20,100 nt of DNA from UBA7239 sp035430165 (GTDB taxonomy: Bacteria > Pseudomonadota > Gammaproteobacteria > Pseudomonadales > UBA7239): assembly GCA_035430165.1 (NCBI GenBank), contig DAOMGE010000047.1:1-20100 (forward strand), written 5' to 3'. The notes beneath the pieces were generated by a model. The model did not search any database. It had not been told where the DNA came from and worked only from the letters and a program-made list of their open reading frames with translations. Below, in pieces: positions 7,818-15,575 of the stretch. The translations under genes were made by a program, and so were the position numbers. The number at the start of each line of letters is the position of its first letter. The first letter of the stretch is position 1.

Positions 7818-8957
7818 TTAAAAACCTTCCAGCCTGGCGTAGCGATCGTAGTGGAAGCGCGAGCTGCCCAACAGTTCTGCTGACACACGCGCACGCTTCA
7901 GGAACAGGCCGATATCCAGCTCGTCTGTCACGCCGATACCACCATGCATCTGTGTCGCTTCATTGCTGACCAGTTCGTAGGTGTCGCTGATCTTGGCTTT
8001 GGCGGCACTGACCAGTTGCGCAGCATTGTCTGCATCTTTTTCAACGGCGTCGAGTGCGAGCATCAGGATGGATTTGCACATCTCGATTTCAGTGTACATG
8101 TGAGCAGCACGATGCTGCAGTGCCTGGAAGGTGCCGATCAATACGCCAAACTGTTTGCGCTCTTTCAGGTATTGCGTGGTGCGTTCAAAAATTTCCTGCA
8201 TGCCACCAAACATTTCTGCAGTGAGACAGATGCGTGCGCGGTCGAGTGCTTTATCGAGCGCGGTAAATCCATTGTCCAGTTCGCCAACCAGATGTGAAGC
8301 GGGAATGCAGACGTTATCGAACGTCAGTTTTGCGTAGTTGCGTGAATCGACCAGCGAAACATTTTCCTTGCCAAGACCTTCGGCAGACGCATCGACGAGA
8401 AACAGGCTGATGCCTTGTGTGTCACCCGCCTTACCACTGGTGCGTGCCGCGACAATAAACAGATCCGCGCTGCCGCCATCAATCACGCGCGACTTGATGC
8501 CGTTCAGGATGAACGTGCTGCCTTCGCGTTTTGCGGTGCAGGCGATGTTGGCAGGATTGTGGTGAAAGCCTTCGTCTATAGCGAGCGCCAGTCTTTTTTC
8601 GCCGCCGACCACTTGTGGTAACAATGTGCTTTTCTGTTCTTCAGAACCGCCAAACAACAACACCGAGCCGGCCAGCACCACCGACGATAACAGCGGTGAT
8701 GACACCAGTGTGTGGCCGAATTCCTCGAAGCAACCCGCCAGACCCATGTAGCCGAATTCAAAACCGCCGTAAGCTTCCGGAAAAATCATGCCGCTCCAGC
8801 CAAGTTCGATCATTGCCTGCCAGATGTCAGCAGAAAAGCCATCGGTGTGCTTGCTGTCACGCAACTGGCGAAATGATTCGACAGGCGACTGGTTCCTGGC
8901 AAAGTCGCGCGCCGTGTCTTTCAGTGCACGTTGTTCTTCGTTAAATGCGAGAGCCAT
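7818..8957 (-). CDS. Acyl-CoA dehydrogenase-like protein, probable non-catalytic partner subunit
   Basis: The 379-residue protein has the acyl-CoA dehydrogenase fold: an N-terminal helical part, a middle beta part (LNGIKSRVIDGGSAD, 151-165) and the C-terminal YLKERKQFG (263-271) and MHGGIGVTDELD (337-348) motifs. By eye alignment the MCAD-type catalytic glutamate position is leucine (Leu363). The isovaleryl-CoA-dehydrogenase-type position is alanine (Ala241, in ALDRARICL). Neither catalytic base is therefore present. It starts 12 bp after the partner gene, with a GAGG ribosome site. Paired dehydrogenases with a degenerate subunit form alpha2beta2 enzymes in steroid side-chain degradation, which is the most likely model. 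The exact substrate cannot be read from sequence. Confidence 0.85.
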   Translation of the reverse strand: MALAFNEEQRALKDTARDFARNQSPVESFRQLRDSKHTDGFSADIWQAMIELGWSGMIFPEAYGGFEFGYMGLAGCFEEFGHTLVSSPLLSSVVLAGSVLLFGGSEEQKSTLLPQVVGGEKRLALAIDEGFHHNPANIACTAKREGSTFILNGIKSRVIDGGSADLFIVAARTSGKAGDTQGISLFLVDASAEGLGKENVSLVDSRNYAKLTFDNVCIPASHLVGELDNGFTALDKALDRARICLTAEMFGGMQEIFERTTQYLKERKQFGVLIGTFQALQHRAAHMYTEIEMCKSILMLALDAVEKDADNAAQLVSAAKAKISDTYELVSNEATQMHGGIGVTDELDIGLFLKRARVSAELLGSSRFHYDRYARLEGF

Positions 8958-8969
8958 GCAATACGTACC

Positions 8970-10166
8970 TCAACTCAGCACGCCGGGCAGACCCAGCGCA
9001 CGTTTGGCGATGATGTTCATCTGGATTTCCGATGTGCCGCCCGCAATGGTGTGTGTCTTGGCGCCCATCCATTCCAGCGTGGTGTTCAACTCGGCTTCAC
9101 TGAAATGGGCGTTGTCGCGCCAACCCAGGCCGTTCTCGCCCATGATTTTCAACAGCAGCTCGAATTTGCGTTTTTCTTCTTCGGTGCCGCAGTATTTGAA
9201 AATCAGTGCGGTATTCATATTGCCGGCGCCGTTAGTGAATTCGTCGATCATGCGCTGTTGCGTTACATCAAACGCACGTTTCTGCACTTCGTGGCGGGCA
9301 ATCGCATCACGCAGGATGGCGTCGTCGAGTATGCCGTCACTGTTCTTGCCGATGTAGTGCAAGGCAGCTTCGCGCGGTTCGACATTGCTGCCGGTTTCGC
9401 CGCCGAGATCCGACATCATGTTGCGTTCGAATTCGAGTACGCGCTTGGCGACAGTCCAGCCTTCGTTGATTTTGCCAAGGGCATTTTTCTTCGGTACGCG
9501 TACATTGTCGAAAAATGTCTGGCAGAAATGGCGTTCGCCGGTGATCAGTTCAATCGGCTTGGCTTCAACACCGGTCGATGCCATGTCGAACAGGAGGAAG
9601 GTGATGCCGTCGCGTTTCGGGGCGTCAGGGTTGGTGCGCACCAGACAGTAGATCCAGTCAGACTCATCCGCGTAGGACGTCCAGATTTTTGAACCGTTGA
9701 TGATGAAATCATCGCCATCCTCGACAGCGCGTGTCTGCAAACCGGCGAGGTCGGAACCCGCGCCCGGTTCGGAGTAACCCTGACACCAGCGGATTTCGCC
9801 GCGTGCAATTTTTGGCAGATGTTCTCGTTTCTGTTCTTCGGTACCGAACTCCAGGATGGCGGGGCCGGCCATCCAGATACCGAGGTTAACCTGGGGTGCG
9901 CGGCAGCCAAGTTTGCGCATTTCGGATTTGAAAATGCGTGTCTGTTCGGCATCAAAACCGGCGCCACCGTATTCAACGGGCCAATCGGGTACGCAATAGC
10001 CTTTCTCGACACAGCGATCAAACCACAATTTCGCGTCATCACTCGGAAACTTGATATGACGTCCGCCCCAGACCTGTTCTTCCTGTTTGGCGGGTGAACG
10101 CAATGATGCCGGGCAGTTGCTATCAAGCCAGTGGCGAATGTCCTGGCGAAAGGTTTTGTAATCCAC
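8970..10166 (-). CDS. Acyl-CoA dehydrogenase, probable catalytic subunit
   Basis: The 398-residue flavoprotein should introduce a 2,3-double bond into an acyl-CoA. The motif CQGYSEPGAGSDLAGLQT (128-145) is the FAD/substrate-binding signature, and IINGSKIWTSYA follows. The MCAD-type catalytic position is glycine (Gly376 in AGGTSEIQ), but Glu247 in RVLEFERNM aligns with the catalytic glutamate of isovaleryl-CoA-type enzymes. Translation starts with GTG and has a GGGAG site 7 nt upstream. It heads a two-gene operon with the degenerate partner at 7818-8957. Similarity by eye is strongest to dehydrogenases of the steroid/bile-acid side-chain type (FadE/ChsE group), but medium branched-chain substrates remain possible. 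Confidence 0.88.
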   Translation of the reverse strand: MDYKTFRQDIRHWLDSNCPASLRSPAKQEEQVWGGRHIKFPSDDAKLWFDRCVEKGYCVPDWPVEYGGAGFDAEQTRIFKSEMRKLGCRAPQVNLGIWMAGPAILEFGTEEQKREHLPKIARGEIRWCQGYSEPGAGSDLAGLQTRAVEDGDDFIINGSKIWTSYADESDWIYCLVRTNPDAPKRDGITFLLFDMASTGVEAKPIELITGERHFCQTFFDNVRVPKKNALGKINEGWTVAKRVLEFERNMMSDLGGETGSNVEPREAALHYIGKNSDGILDDAILRDAIARHEVQKRAFDVTQQRMIDEFTNGAGNMNTALIFKYCGTEEEKRKFELLLKIMGENGLGWRDNAHFSEAELNTTLEWMGAKTHTIAGGTSEIQMNIIAKRALGLPGVLS

Positions 10167-10210
10167 GAACGGACTCCCGTGTAAAAATCATTCTGGCGCG
10201 GTGACTTGTT

Positions 10211-10247
10211 TTGCGGCATGCCAGAGCCTGTAGCCTGTATGCCGCAA
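10211..10247. promoter_or_regulatory. Inverted repeat upstream of the acyl-CoA dehydrogenase operon
   Basis: TTGCGGCAT (10211-10219) and ATGCCGCAA (10239-10247) are perfect 9-bp arms separated by 19 nt, located 45-81 bp upstream of the GTG start at 10166. The flanks lack a terminator-type T tract on the 3' side in either direction. It may be an operator for an unknown regulator or a leader hairpin; the sequence does not decide between them. Confidence 0.4.
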
Positions 10248-10276
10248 AAATCTAGAAAACCCCACCTAAGCGGGGT
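10248..10276 (-). terminator. Probable terminator of the formate dehydrogenase operon
   Basis: On the minus strand ACCCC, an 8-nt loop and GGGGT form a short GC-rich hairpin (10276-10259), followed by TTT, CTAGA and TTTTT. It lies 71 bp after the large-subunit stop codon and before the acyl-CoA dehydrogenase operon, so the two operons are probably separate transcripts. Confidence 0.6.
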
Positions 10277-10346
10277 GTAATTTTAGCGGTGTGCAGACCT
10301 TGTGGCGAAGTGACAACTACCTAGGGGTTGGCAGTATTCCCGGTAG

Positions 10347-13103
10347 TCAGAGGCTACTGCCATGTGCCACAGGCTCGACATCAGCAGCAACCACTTTGTA
10401 TTCAGGACACATGGTGTCGCCGTCGCAGACGCTGCTGGTGATGTTGTTGACCATGTGCTCCGGGAAATGGAATGTGGTGAAGAGGATGCCGGGTTTCACT
10501 TTGTCAGAGACTTCTGCCAGTAACTCCACTTCACCACGATCGGAGAACAGTCGTGTGATATCGCCACTGTGGATATTTTTCTTCGCGGCATCAACCGGGT
10601 TGATCAGCAGAACATCCTTGTCGACGATCTCGCGGTTGTGCGTACGACGCGTCATGGTGCCGGCGTTGTAATGCACCAGATCGCGGCTGGTGGTGAGGAT
10701 GAACGGATAGCTGGCGCCATTATCGAGCAGTTCAGTCGATTCCGTGAAGTCGAAATGGTGAAACTTGCCCTTGCCGCGCTTGAAGGTCTCGGTGTGCAGG
10801 ATTTTCGTATCGACGCCGCCAGCTTGCACCGGCCATTGCAATCCGTTGTCGCCGAGGTTCTGCCAGGTCACACCGGCAAAGAACGGCACAACCCGCGCAA
10901 TCTCTTCCAGTATGGGAGCCGGCGTGCCTTCTTCGCCAAGATAATCGGGTTGGGCGTAGCCCATCCGGTTCATGATGTCGACAATGATCTGGCCGTCGGT
11001 CTTGCAGCCAGCCAGCGGCGGCACCGCCGCCTGCACGCGCTGGATGCGCCGCTCGCCATTGGTGAAAGTGCCGGACTTCTCGAGAAAGGAGGTGCCGGGC
11101 AACACGACGTGCGCCAGCTTCGCCGTTTCTGTGATGAACAGCTCTTGCACCACCAGCAAGTCCAGTTGCGACAGGGCTGCCACGACATGGTGTGTGTTCG
11201 GGTCGGTCTGTGCGATGTCCTCGCCCATCACCCACAGCGCTTTCATGCTGCCGTCGATCATGGCGTCGAACATTTCAGGGATTTTCTTGCCCTGGCTGGA
11301 TGGGGAAGGCACACCGTAGGCATTGGCGTAATACGCCTGCTTGTCGGGTTCTGCCATCTCGAAATACCCGGCGCCCTGGTGTGGCTGGCAACCCATGTCG
11401 GCAGCGCCCTGCACATTATTTTGTCCGCGCAGCGGATTGACGCCCACACCGGCGCGACCGATGTTGCCGGTCATCATCGCCAGGTTGGTAATCAGCATCA
11501 CCGTCTTCGCGCCCTGGCTGTGTTCGGTTACGCCCAGACCATGGAAGGACATGGCGTTGTTGGCGCGTGCATAAGCCAGGGCTGCGGCTTTCACTTTTTC
11601 TGCCGGTACACCCGTCAGTGCTTCCGCTTTTGCGATGTCGAGTGCGCGGATACTGGTGACAAATGCTTCGTAGCCTTCGCAACGGTTTTGGACAAAGTCG
11701 TGATCGACCAGACCGGCTTCAACAATGAAATATTGCATCATGTTCAGCAGCGCGACATTGGTGCCGGGACGCAATTGCAGGTGGTGGTCGGCCAGTTCGG
11801 CGAGCACGGTTTTTACCGGATCGATAACAATCAGCGTCTTGCCCTTCATGGCTTGCTGCTTGATTTTTGCGCCTGTCACCGGATGTGCCGATGTCGGGTT
11901 GGCGCCGATCACCATCATGCAGTCGGTGTATTCGAGATCGGCGATGGAATTGGTGGCAGCACCGGTACCAAAACTTTGTTGCATGCCCCATGCGGTTGGT
12001 GAATGGCAGACGCGCGCGCAGCAATCGATATTGTTCGTGCCGACCACGGCACGAATAAATTTCTGCATCAGATAATTTTCTTCATTCGTGCAACGCGCAG
12101 AAGAAATGCCGCTGATAGCATCCGCACCGTATTGCGATTTGATGGCGTGCAGTTTTTCAGCGATATAGTCGTAGGCTTCATCCCAGCTCACTGGCACCAG
12201 TTCGCCGTTCTTACGCACCAGGGGTGTGCGCAAACGATCCGGGTGTTTGTAAAAACCAAACGCGTAGCGACCTTTCAGGCAGGTGTGGCCTTTGTTGACT
12301 TCCGCATCCCACGGTGCGCGGATTGACACCACTTCCTTGCCTTTCACCGACACGTCCAGATTGCAGCCGACGCCACAGTAGGAACAGATCGTACGCACGG
12401 TCTTGTCAGCGCGGATAGCTTTTGACTGGAAGCGATCACTGATGGCGGCAGTTGGACAGGTTTCGGCGCAAGCGCCGCACGAGACACAGGACGAATCACC
12501 AAACAGCAAATCATTGTCTTTAATAATTTTTGTGTTGAAGCCGCGGCCTTGCATGCCGAGTACCATTTCGCCCTGGATTTCGTCGCAGGCGCGCACGCAG
12601 CGCGCGCAGTTGATACATTTGGACAAATCCATGCGCATGTAGGCGTGTGAATCATCTTTTACGCGATCAAGATGATTGGTGCCGCCATCCCAGTAACGCA
12701 CCTCGCGGATACCGACACGCGCAGCGACATCCTGCAACTGGCAGTTGCCATTTACTTCACAGGTAAGGCAGTCGAGCGGGTGATCCGTCAGTACCAGCTC
12801 AACAATATTCTTGCGCAATGCCTGGATGGATTCGCTCTGCGCAAAAATATGCATGCCCGGCGCAATGGGCGTGTGGCACGATGCCACCGTGCGAATCGGT
12901 CCATCCTGTTGCAGCGCCACTTCTACGGAACAGACGCGGCAGGCACCGTGCGGTTTCAGGCGCGGGTCATCACAGAGCGTGGGAATGTAATCGTCACCGA
13001 TATGGCGCCTGGCAAATTGCAGGATAGTTTCACCATGACGAATCTCGTGCGCTTCACCGTCGATATAGGCGAGGGGCGCTGCGTGGATGTTGTGTATGCT
13101 CAT
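10347..13103 (-). CDS. fdsA: NAD-dependent formate dehydrogenase, catalytic (alpha) subunit
   Basis: The 918-residue protein oxidises formate to CO2 at a bis-pterin Mo or W centre. It starts with a NuoG-like [2Fe-2S] domain (Cys44, 55, 58, 76) and a His108-Cys112-Cys115-Cys121 cluster site. Two [4Fe-4S] ferredoxin sites follow (Cys163/166/169/173 and Cys206/209/212/216), then the metal domain's own cluster (Cys240/243/247/275) with Lys277. The catalytic pair is Cys366-His367 in CCARVCHSP, so the metal ligand is cysteine and not selenocysteine. An AAGGGG ribosome site precedes the ATG. It is the last gene of the operon, 21 bp after the beta-barrel gene. With a NuoE-NuoF fusion as partner, the layout resembles Methylobacterium FDH1, a tungsten enzyme. 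Mo versus W cannot be told here. Confidence 0.93.
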   Translation of the reverse strand: MSIHNIHAAPLAYIDGEAHEIRHGETILQFARRHIGDDYIPTLCDDPRLKPHGACRVCSVEVALQQDGPIRTVASCHTPIAPGMHIFAQSESIQALRKNIVELVLTDHPLDCLTCEVNGNCQLQDVAARVGIREVRYWDGGTNHLDRVKDDSHAYMRMDLSKCINCARCVRACDEIQGEMVLGMQGRGFNTKIIKDNDLLFGDSSCVSCGACAETCPTAAISDRFQSKAIRADKTVRTICSYCGVGCNLDVSVKGKEVVSIRAPWDAEVNKGHTCLKGRYAFGFYKHPDRLRTPLVRKNGELVPVSWDEAYDYIAEKLHAIKSQYGADAISGISSARCTNEENYLMQKFIRAVVGTNNIDCCARVCHSPTAWGMQQSFGTGAATNSIADLEYTDCMMVIGANPTSAHPVTGAKIKQQAMKGKTLIVIDPVKTVLAELADHHLQLRPGTNVALLNMMQYFIVEAGLVDHDFVQNRCEGYEAFVTSIRALDIAKAEALTGVPAEKVKAAALAYARANNAMSFHGLGVTEHSQGAKTVMLITNLAMMTGNIGRAGVGVNPLRGQNNVQGAADMGCQPHQGAGYFEMAEPDKQAYYANAYGVPSPSSQGKKIPEMFDAMIDGSMKALWVMGEDIAQTDPNTHHVVAALSQLDLLVVQELFITETAKLAHVVLPGTSFLEKSGTFTNGERRIQRVQAAVPPLAGCKTDGQIIVDIMNRMGYAQPDYLGEEGTPAPILEEIARVVPFFAGVTWQNLGDNGLQWPVQAGGVDTKILHTETFKRGKGKFHHFDFTESTELLDNGASYPFILTTSRDLVHYNAGTMTRRTHNREIVDKDVLLINPVDAAKKNIHSGDITRLFSDRGEVELLAEVSDKVKPGILFTTFHFPEHMVNNITSSVCDGDTMCPEYKVVAADVEPVAHGSSL

Positions 13104-13124
13104 GGTGAAACCCCTTTCCGGTTT

Positions 13125-13691
13125 TTAGGCGCGTGTCAGTGCATTTTCATCAGAATGTGCAAACGTCTTGCCATAAATATCGAGTGTGGTGATCTCGCGA
13201 TATTTCAGGGTGTTGCCATCGACAGTCAGTGACATGCGAAACGCCTTGGTGCTGGCGTTGTCACGCAGGAAGGGTGATTGCACGATGCCCCAGTCGGCGT
13301 CGCCAAGTTTTGCCTGTACTTCAATGGTGGTGGCGCTGCCTTCGGTTTTGGCGGTACCGCCGGCGAGTGCGCACATGGCGCGAGGTATAGTCAGCGAGTG
13401 AGAGATGACGCCGGTCGCCGGATCGTAAGTCCAGTGGCCCACTTGATGATGGAATACTTTCTGGTCAGATTTGCGGCTGACGAGTTGTGTGTAAAACAGA
13501 ACGGAGAGCGTCTGTTTGCCCGCATTGGTCACGTCACCGATGGCTTCGAAGGTGATGGTTTCGAAAAACGGATTTTCCTCGCGGCCGAGTTCCGGATCTG
13601 GTGCGATGTCCATGCCCTTGTCGCCATTCCAGGTGCCGACCAGTGCGGCCAGTGGGCCATAGTCAACGCCGTTGATGATTGTGTTGCTCAT
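13125..13691 (-). CDS. Nitrobindin-like (THAP4 haem-binding / FABP-like) beta-barrel protein
   Basis: The 188-residue soluble protein has no signal peptide. GTW at residues 19-21 (ALVGTWNGDKG) followed by alternating beta-strand sequence is the opening of the nitrobindin/FABP-like barrel family. A C-terminal histidine, His179 in FAHSDENALTR, sits where nitrobindins keep the proximal haem ligand before a final L-x-R. Nitrobindins bind ferric haem and react with nitric oxide or peroxynitrite. Haem binding here is inferred from weak motif matches. The gene lies between the two FDH subunits with gaps of 17 and 21 bp and its own GAGGG site, so it is co-transcribed with them. It is not a known FDH subunit, and its role there is unknown. 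Confidence 0.6.
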   Translation of the reverse strand: MSNTIINGVDYGPLAALVGTWNGDKGMDIAPDPELGREENPFFETITFEAIGDVTNAGKQTLSVLFYTQLVSRKSDQKVFHHQVGHWTYDPATGVISHSLTIPRAMCALAGGTAKTEGSATTIEVQAKLGDADWGIVQSPFLRDNASTKAFRMSLTVDGNTLKYREITTLDIYGKTFAHSDENALTRA

Positions 13692-13708
13692 GCAGTTTAT
13701 CCCTCGCT

Positions 13709-15364
13709 TCAGTTGGAAAAATAGGCTGATAATTCATCGCCGAAATATTGCAGCGCATTGCGCACAGGCAGTGGCAAACCGCCGCCGAGTGCGCACAGTG
13801 AACCGGTCTGCAGGGTGTTGAGCAGATCGCCAACCAGTTTGCGATCCAGTTTCTGTTCGCCGGTAATCGCGCGCTGCAACATTTCCTTGCCCCGCGTGGA
13901 GCCGAGACGACATGGAAAGCATTTGCCGCAGGATTCTGCTGCCGTGAAAGCAAACAGGTGTTCCATGTAGGCGATGATCGGGAATGTGTCGGGTATGCAG
14001 ACAATACTGCCATGACCGAGCAGAAAACCGTTTTTTGCAAACGTCTCAAAATCGATCGTGAGATCATCAATTTTTGTAACGGGCACCAGCCCGCCCAGTG
14101 GGCCGCCAATATGCAGCGCTTTTACCGGTGCACGAAATCCTTGTCCCAGTTCATCGATTACCTGGCGCAAGGGAAATCCCATCGGCACTTCATACAAACC
14201 GGGACGATTGAACAAGCCGTCGAGACACAGGAGTTTGGTGCCGGACGATTGCGCGCTGCCGATTTTTGCAAATGCTGCGCCGCCCATATGCAGGATGGCA
14301 GGAATCGCAGCAAACGTTTCGACGTTATTCAGGATGGTCGGTTTCTTGTACAGGCCTTCGATGGTCGGAAACGGTGGGCGAATATCCACTTCCGGTCGCC
14401 GACCTTCAATGGATGCGATCAATGCGGTTTCTTCGCCGCAGATATACGCCCCCGCACCTTTGATGATTTTGAAATCAAAATCAAAACCGCTGCCGAGAAT
14501 GTTCTTGCCGAGTAAATGATTTTCTTTCAGTAATGCAATCGCTTGATGGGTGGCTTCAATCGATTCCGGATATTCGGAGCGGATATACAAAACACCATCG
14601 CTGGCACCAGCAATAAAACCGGCGATCATCATGCCAAACAACACACGCATTGGCTGGTGTTCGAGCAAGTAGCGATCCGAATACGCACCCGGGTCGCCCT
14701 CATCGGCGTTGCAGACAACATATTTTTCGTGGCCGGCAGCGTTCTTGCACGATTCCCATTTCATGCCTGTCGGGAAACCGGCGCCACCGCGACCACGCAG
14801 GCCAGAGGCTTTCACTTCGCCGAGCAACGCAAAGGCGCCGTTGGCGATTGCGCTGGAAAGTTGCTCCGTGAAAATCGCGATGTTGTTGAAAGGCGCTGTC
14901 AGCAGGGCAGGGCCTGTGGCTGCGATGTGATAATTGTCGACCTGGTGCTGTGTGCTGTCCCCCAGTATTTCATCGAGATGGTGGATGGCATCGCCGGAAT
15001 AATTTTTGCCGTGCAACTGGAAGCTGGCATTTTCATGGCAGCGGCCGATACAGGTGATGTGGCCAACCGCATCAGCACCCAGTGCTGCATGGAGCGCATC
15101 ATGTACCTGTTGCTGCGTGCCAGCACAAAGACAGGAGGAGCCGTTACAAACGAAGGCTTTTTTTTGCAAATGTTCGTCAGACAGAAAATCGTAGAAAGAC
15201 TGGCTGCCCGCTATAACGGATTTGCCGAGCAGGTAGTCTTTGGCAATACGGCCGAGCTGTTCGCCGTCGGGAGCGGTGTGGTCATCGGCAAGCGCCGTGA
15301 TGCGTTCGAAGAGATTGTCATCGAGACCTTTGCGGCCGGACAGTTTACTGATGTTCGTGGACAT
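13709..15364 (-). CDS. fdsB: Formate dehydrogenase diaphorase (beta) subunit, NuoE-NuoF fusion
   Basis: The 551-residue protein passes electrons from the catalytic subunit to NAD. Residues 1 to about 145 are a NuoE/FdsG-like thioredoxin-fold domain with [2Fe-2S] ligands Cys73, Cys78, Cys105 and Cys109. The rest is NuoF-like: FMN/NADH site GRGGAGFPTG (191-200), CNADEGDPGAYSDR (218-231), ICGEETALIASIEGRRP (308-324), and the [4Fe-4S] site Cys479/482/485 plus Cys524. The fusion explains the absence of a separate gamma-subunit gene. It is the first gene of the operon, with GAGG 5 nt upstream of the ATG. The 211-bp divergent gap to the glycosyltransferase-radical SAM gene should hold its promoter. 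Confidence 0.93.
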   Translation of the reverse strand: MSTNISKLSGRKGLDDNLFERITALADDHTAPDGEQLGRIAKDYLLGKSVIAGSQSFYDFLSDEHLQKKAFVCNGSSCLCAGTQQQVHDALHAALGADAVGHITCIGRCHENASFQLHGKNYSGDAIHHLDEILGDSTQHQVDNYHIAATGPALLTAPFNNIAIFTEQLSSAIANGAFALLGEVKASGLRGRGGAGFPTGMKWESCKNAAGHEKYVVCNADEGDPGAYSDRYLLEHQPMRVLFGMMIAGFIAGASDGVLYIRSEYPESIEATHQAIALLKENHLLGKNILGSGFDFDFKIIKGAGAYICGEETALIASIEGRRPEVDIRPPFPTIEGLYKKPTILNNVETFAAIPAILHMGGAAFAKIGSAQSSGTKLLCLDGLFNRPGLYEVPMGFPLRQVIDELGQGFRAPVKALHIGGPLGGLVPVTKIDDLTIDFETFAKNGFLLGHGSIVCIPDTFPIIAYMEHLFAFTAAESCGKCFPCRLGSTRGKEMLQRAITGEQKLDRKLVGDLLNTLQTGSLCALGGGLPLPVRNALQYFGDELSAYFSN

Positions 15365-15433
15365 CGCAGCCTCGTGTTAAGCCCTTGGACAGCCTGGGGC
15401 TTTGTCAGCAGGTAATCGGAATAATGCGCACTC

Positions 15434-15439
15434 ATTGTA
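15434..15439 (-). promoter_or_regulatory. Candidate -10 element for the formate dehydrogenase operon
   Basis: On the minus strand this reads TACAAT, 69 bp upstream of the diaphorase ATG. The hexamer 17 bp further upstream (TGGATA) is a poor -35, so a regulator may be needed if this is the promoter. Confidence 0.3.
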
Positions 15440-15505
15440 GGCAACTCGATTGCTGGTATCCACACATGCGTAAAGCAGGTCAGTGACATGACCGGCATGG
15501 CGGGG

Positions 15506-15519
15506 TGACGATCCCGTCA
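15506..15519. promoter_or_regulatory. 14-bp palindrome in the divergent promoter region
   Basis: TGACG-ATCC-CGTCA is a perfect 5-bp inverted repeat with a 4-nt centre, lying between the divergent diaphorase and glycosyltransferase-radical SAM genes. Dimeric regulators bind sites of this shape, but no regulator gene is in the window and the length is close to chance expectation. Confidence 0.25.
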
Positions 15520-15575
15520 TTGCGTGCTTAAATGCAACTCCAAACAACAAGTATCGGTAGTATCCTGTCCGTATC

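Noticed and set aside
10330..10361. GGCAGTA / TACTGCC inverted repeat across the FDH large-subunit stop codon
   Set aside because: The arms are 7 bp with an 18-nt loop and no following T tract on either strand, so it is weaker than the terminator at 10248-10276 and may be chance.
10569..12002. Plus-strand open frame of 477 codons
   Set aside because: It lies entirely antisense to the catalytic FDH subunit, whose protein motifs are unambiguous. The product has no recognisable domain.
11980..12100. Possible selenocysteine at the FDH active site
   Set aside because: The reading frame has no internal TGA. The active-site residue is encoded as cysteine (Cys366 in ARVCHSP).
15424..15486. 20-codon plus-strand frame with two cysteines (MRTHCRQLDCWYPHMRKAGQ) upstream of the radical SAM fusion, considered as a precursor peptide
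   Set aside because: It has no ribosome site or leader/core pattern, it lies over the candidate FDH promoter, and a frame this short is expected by chance.
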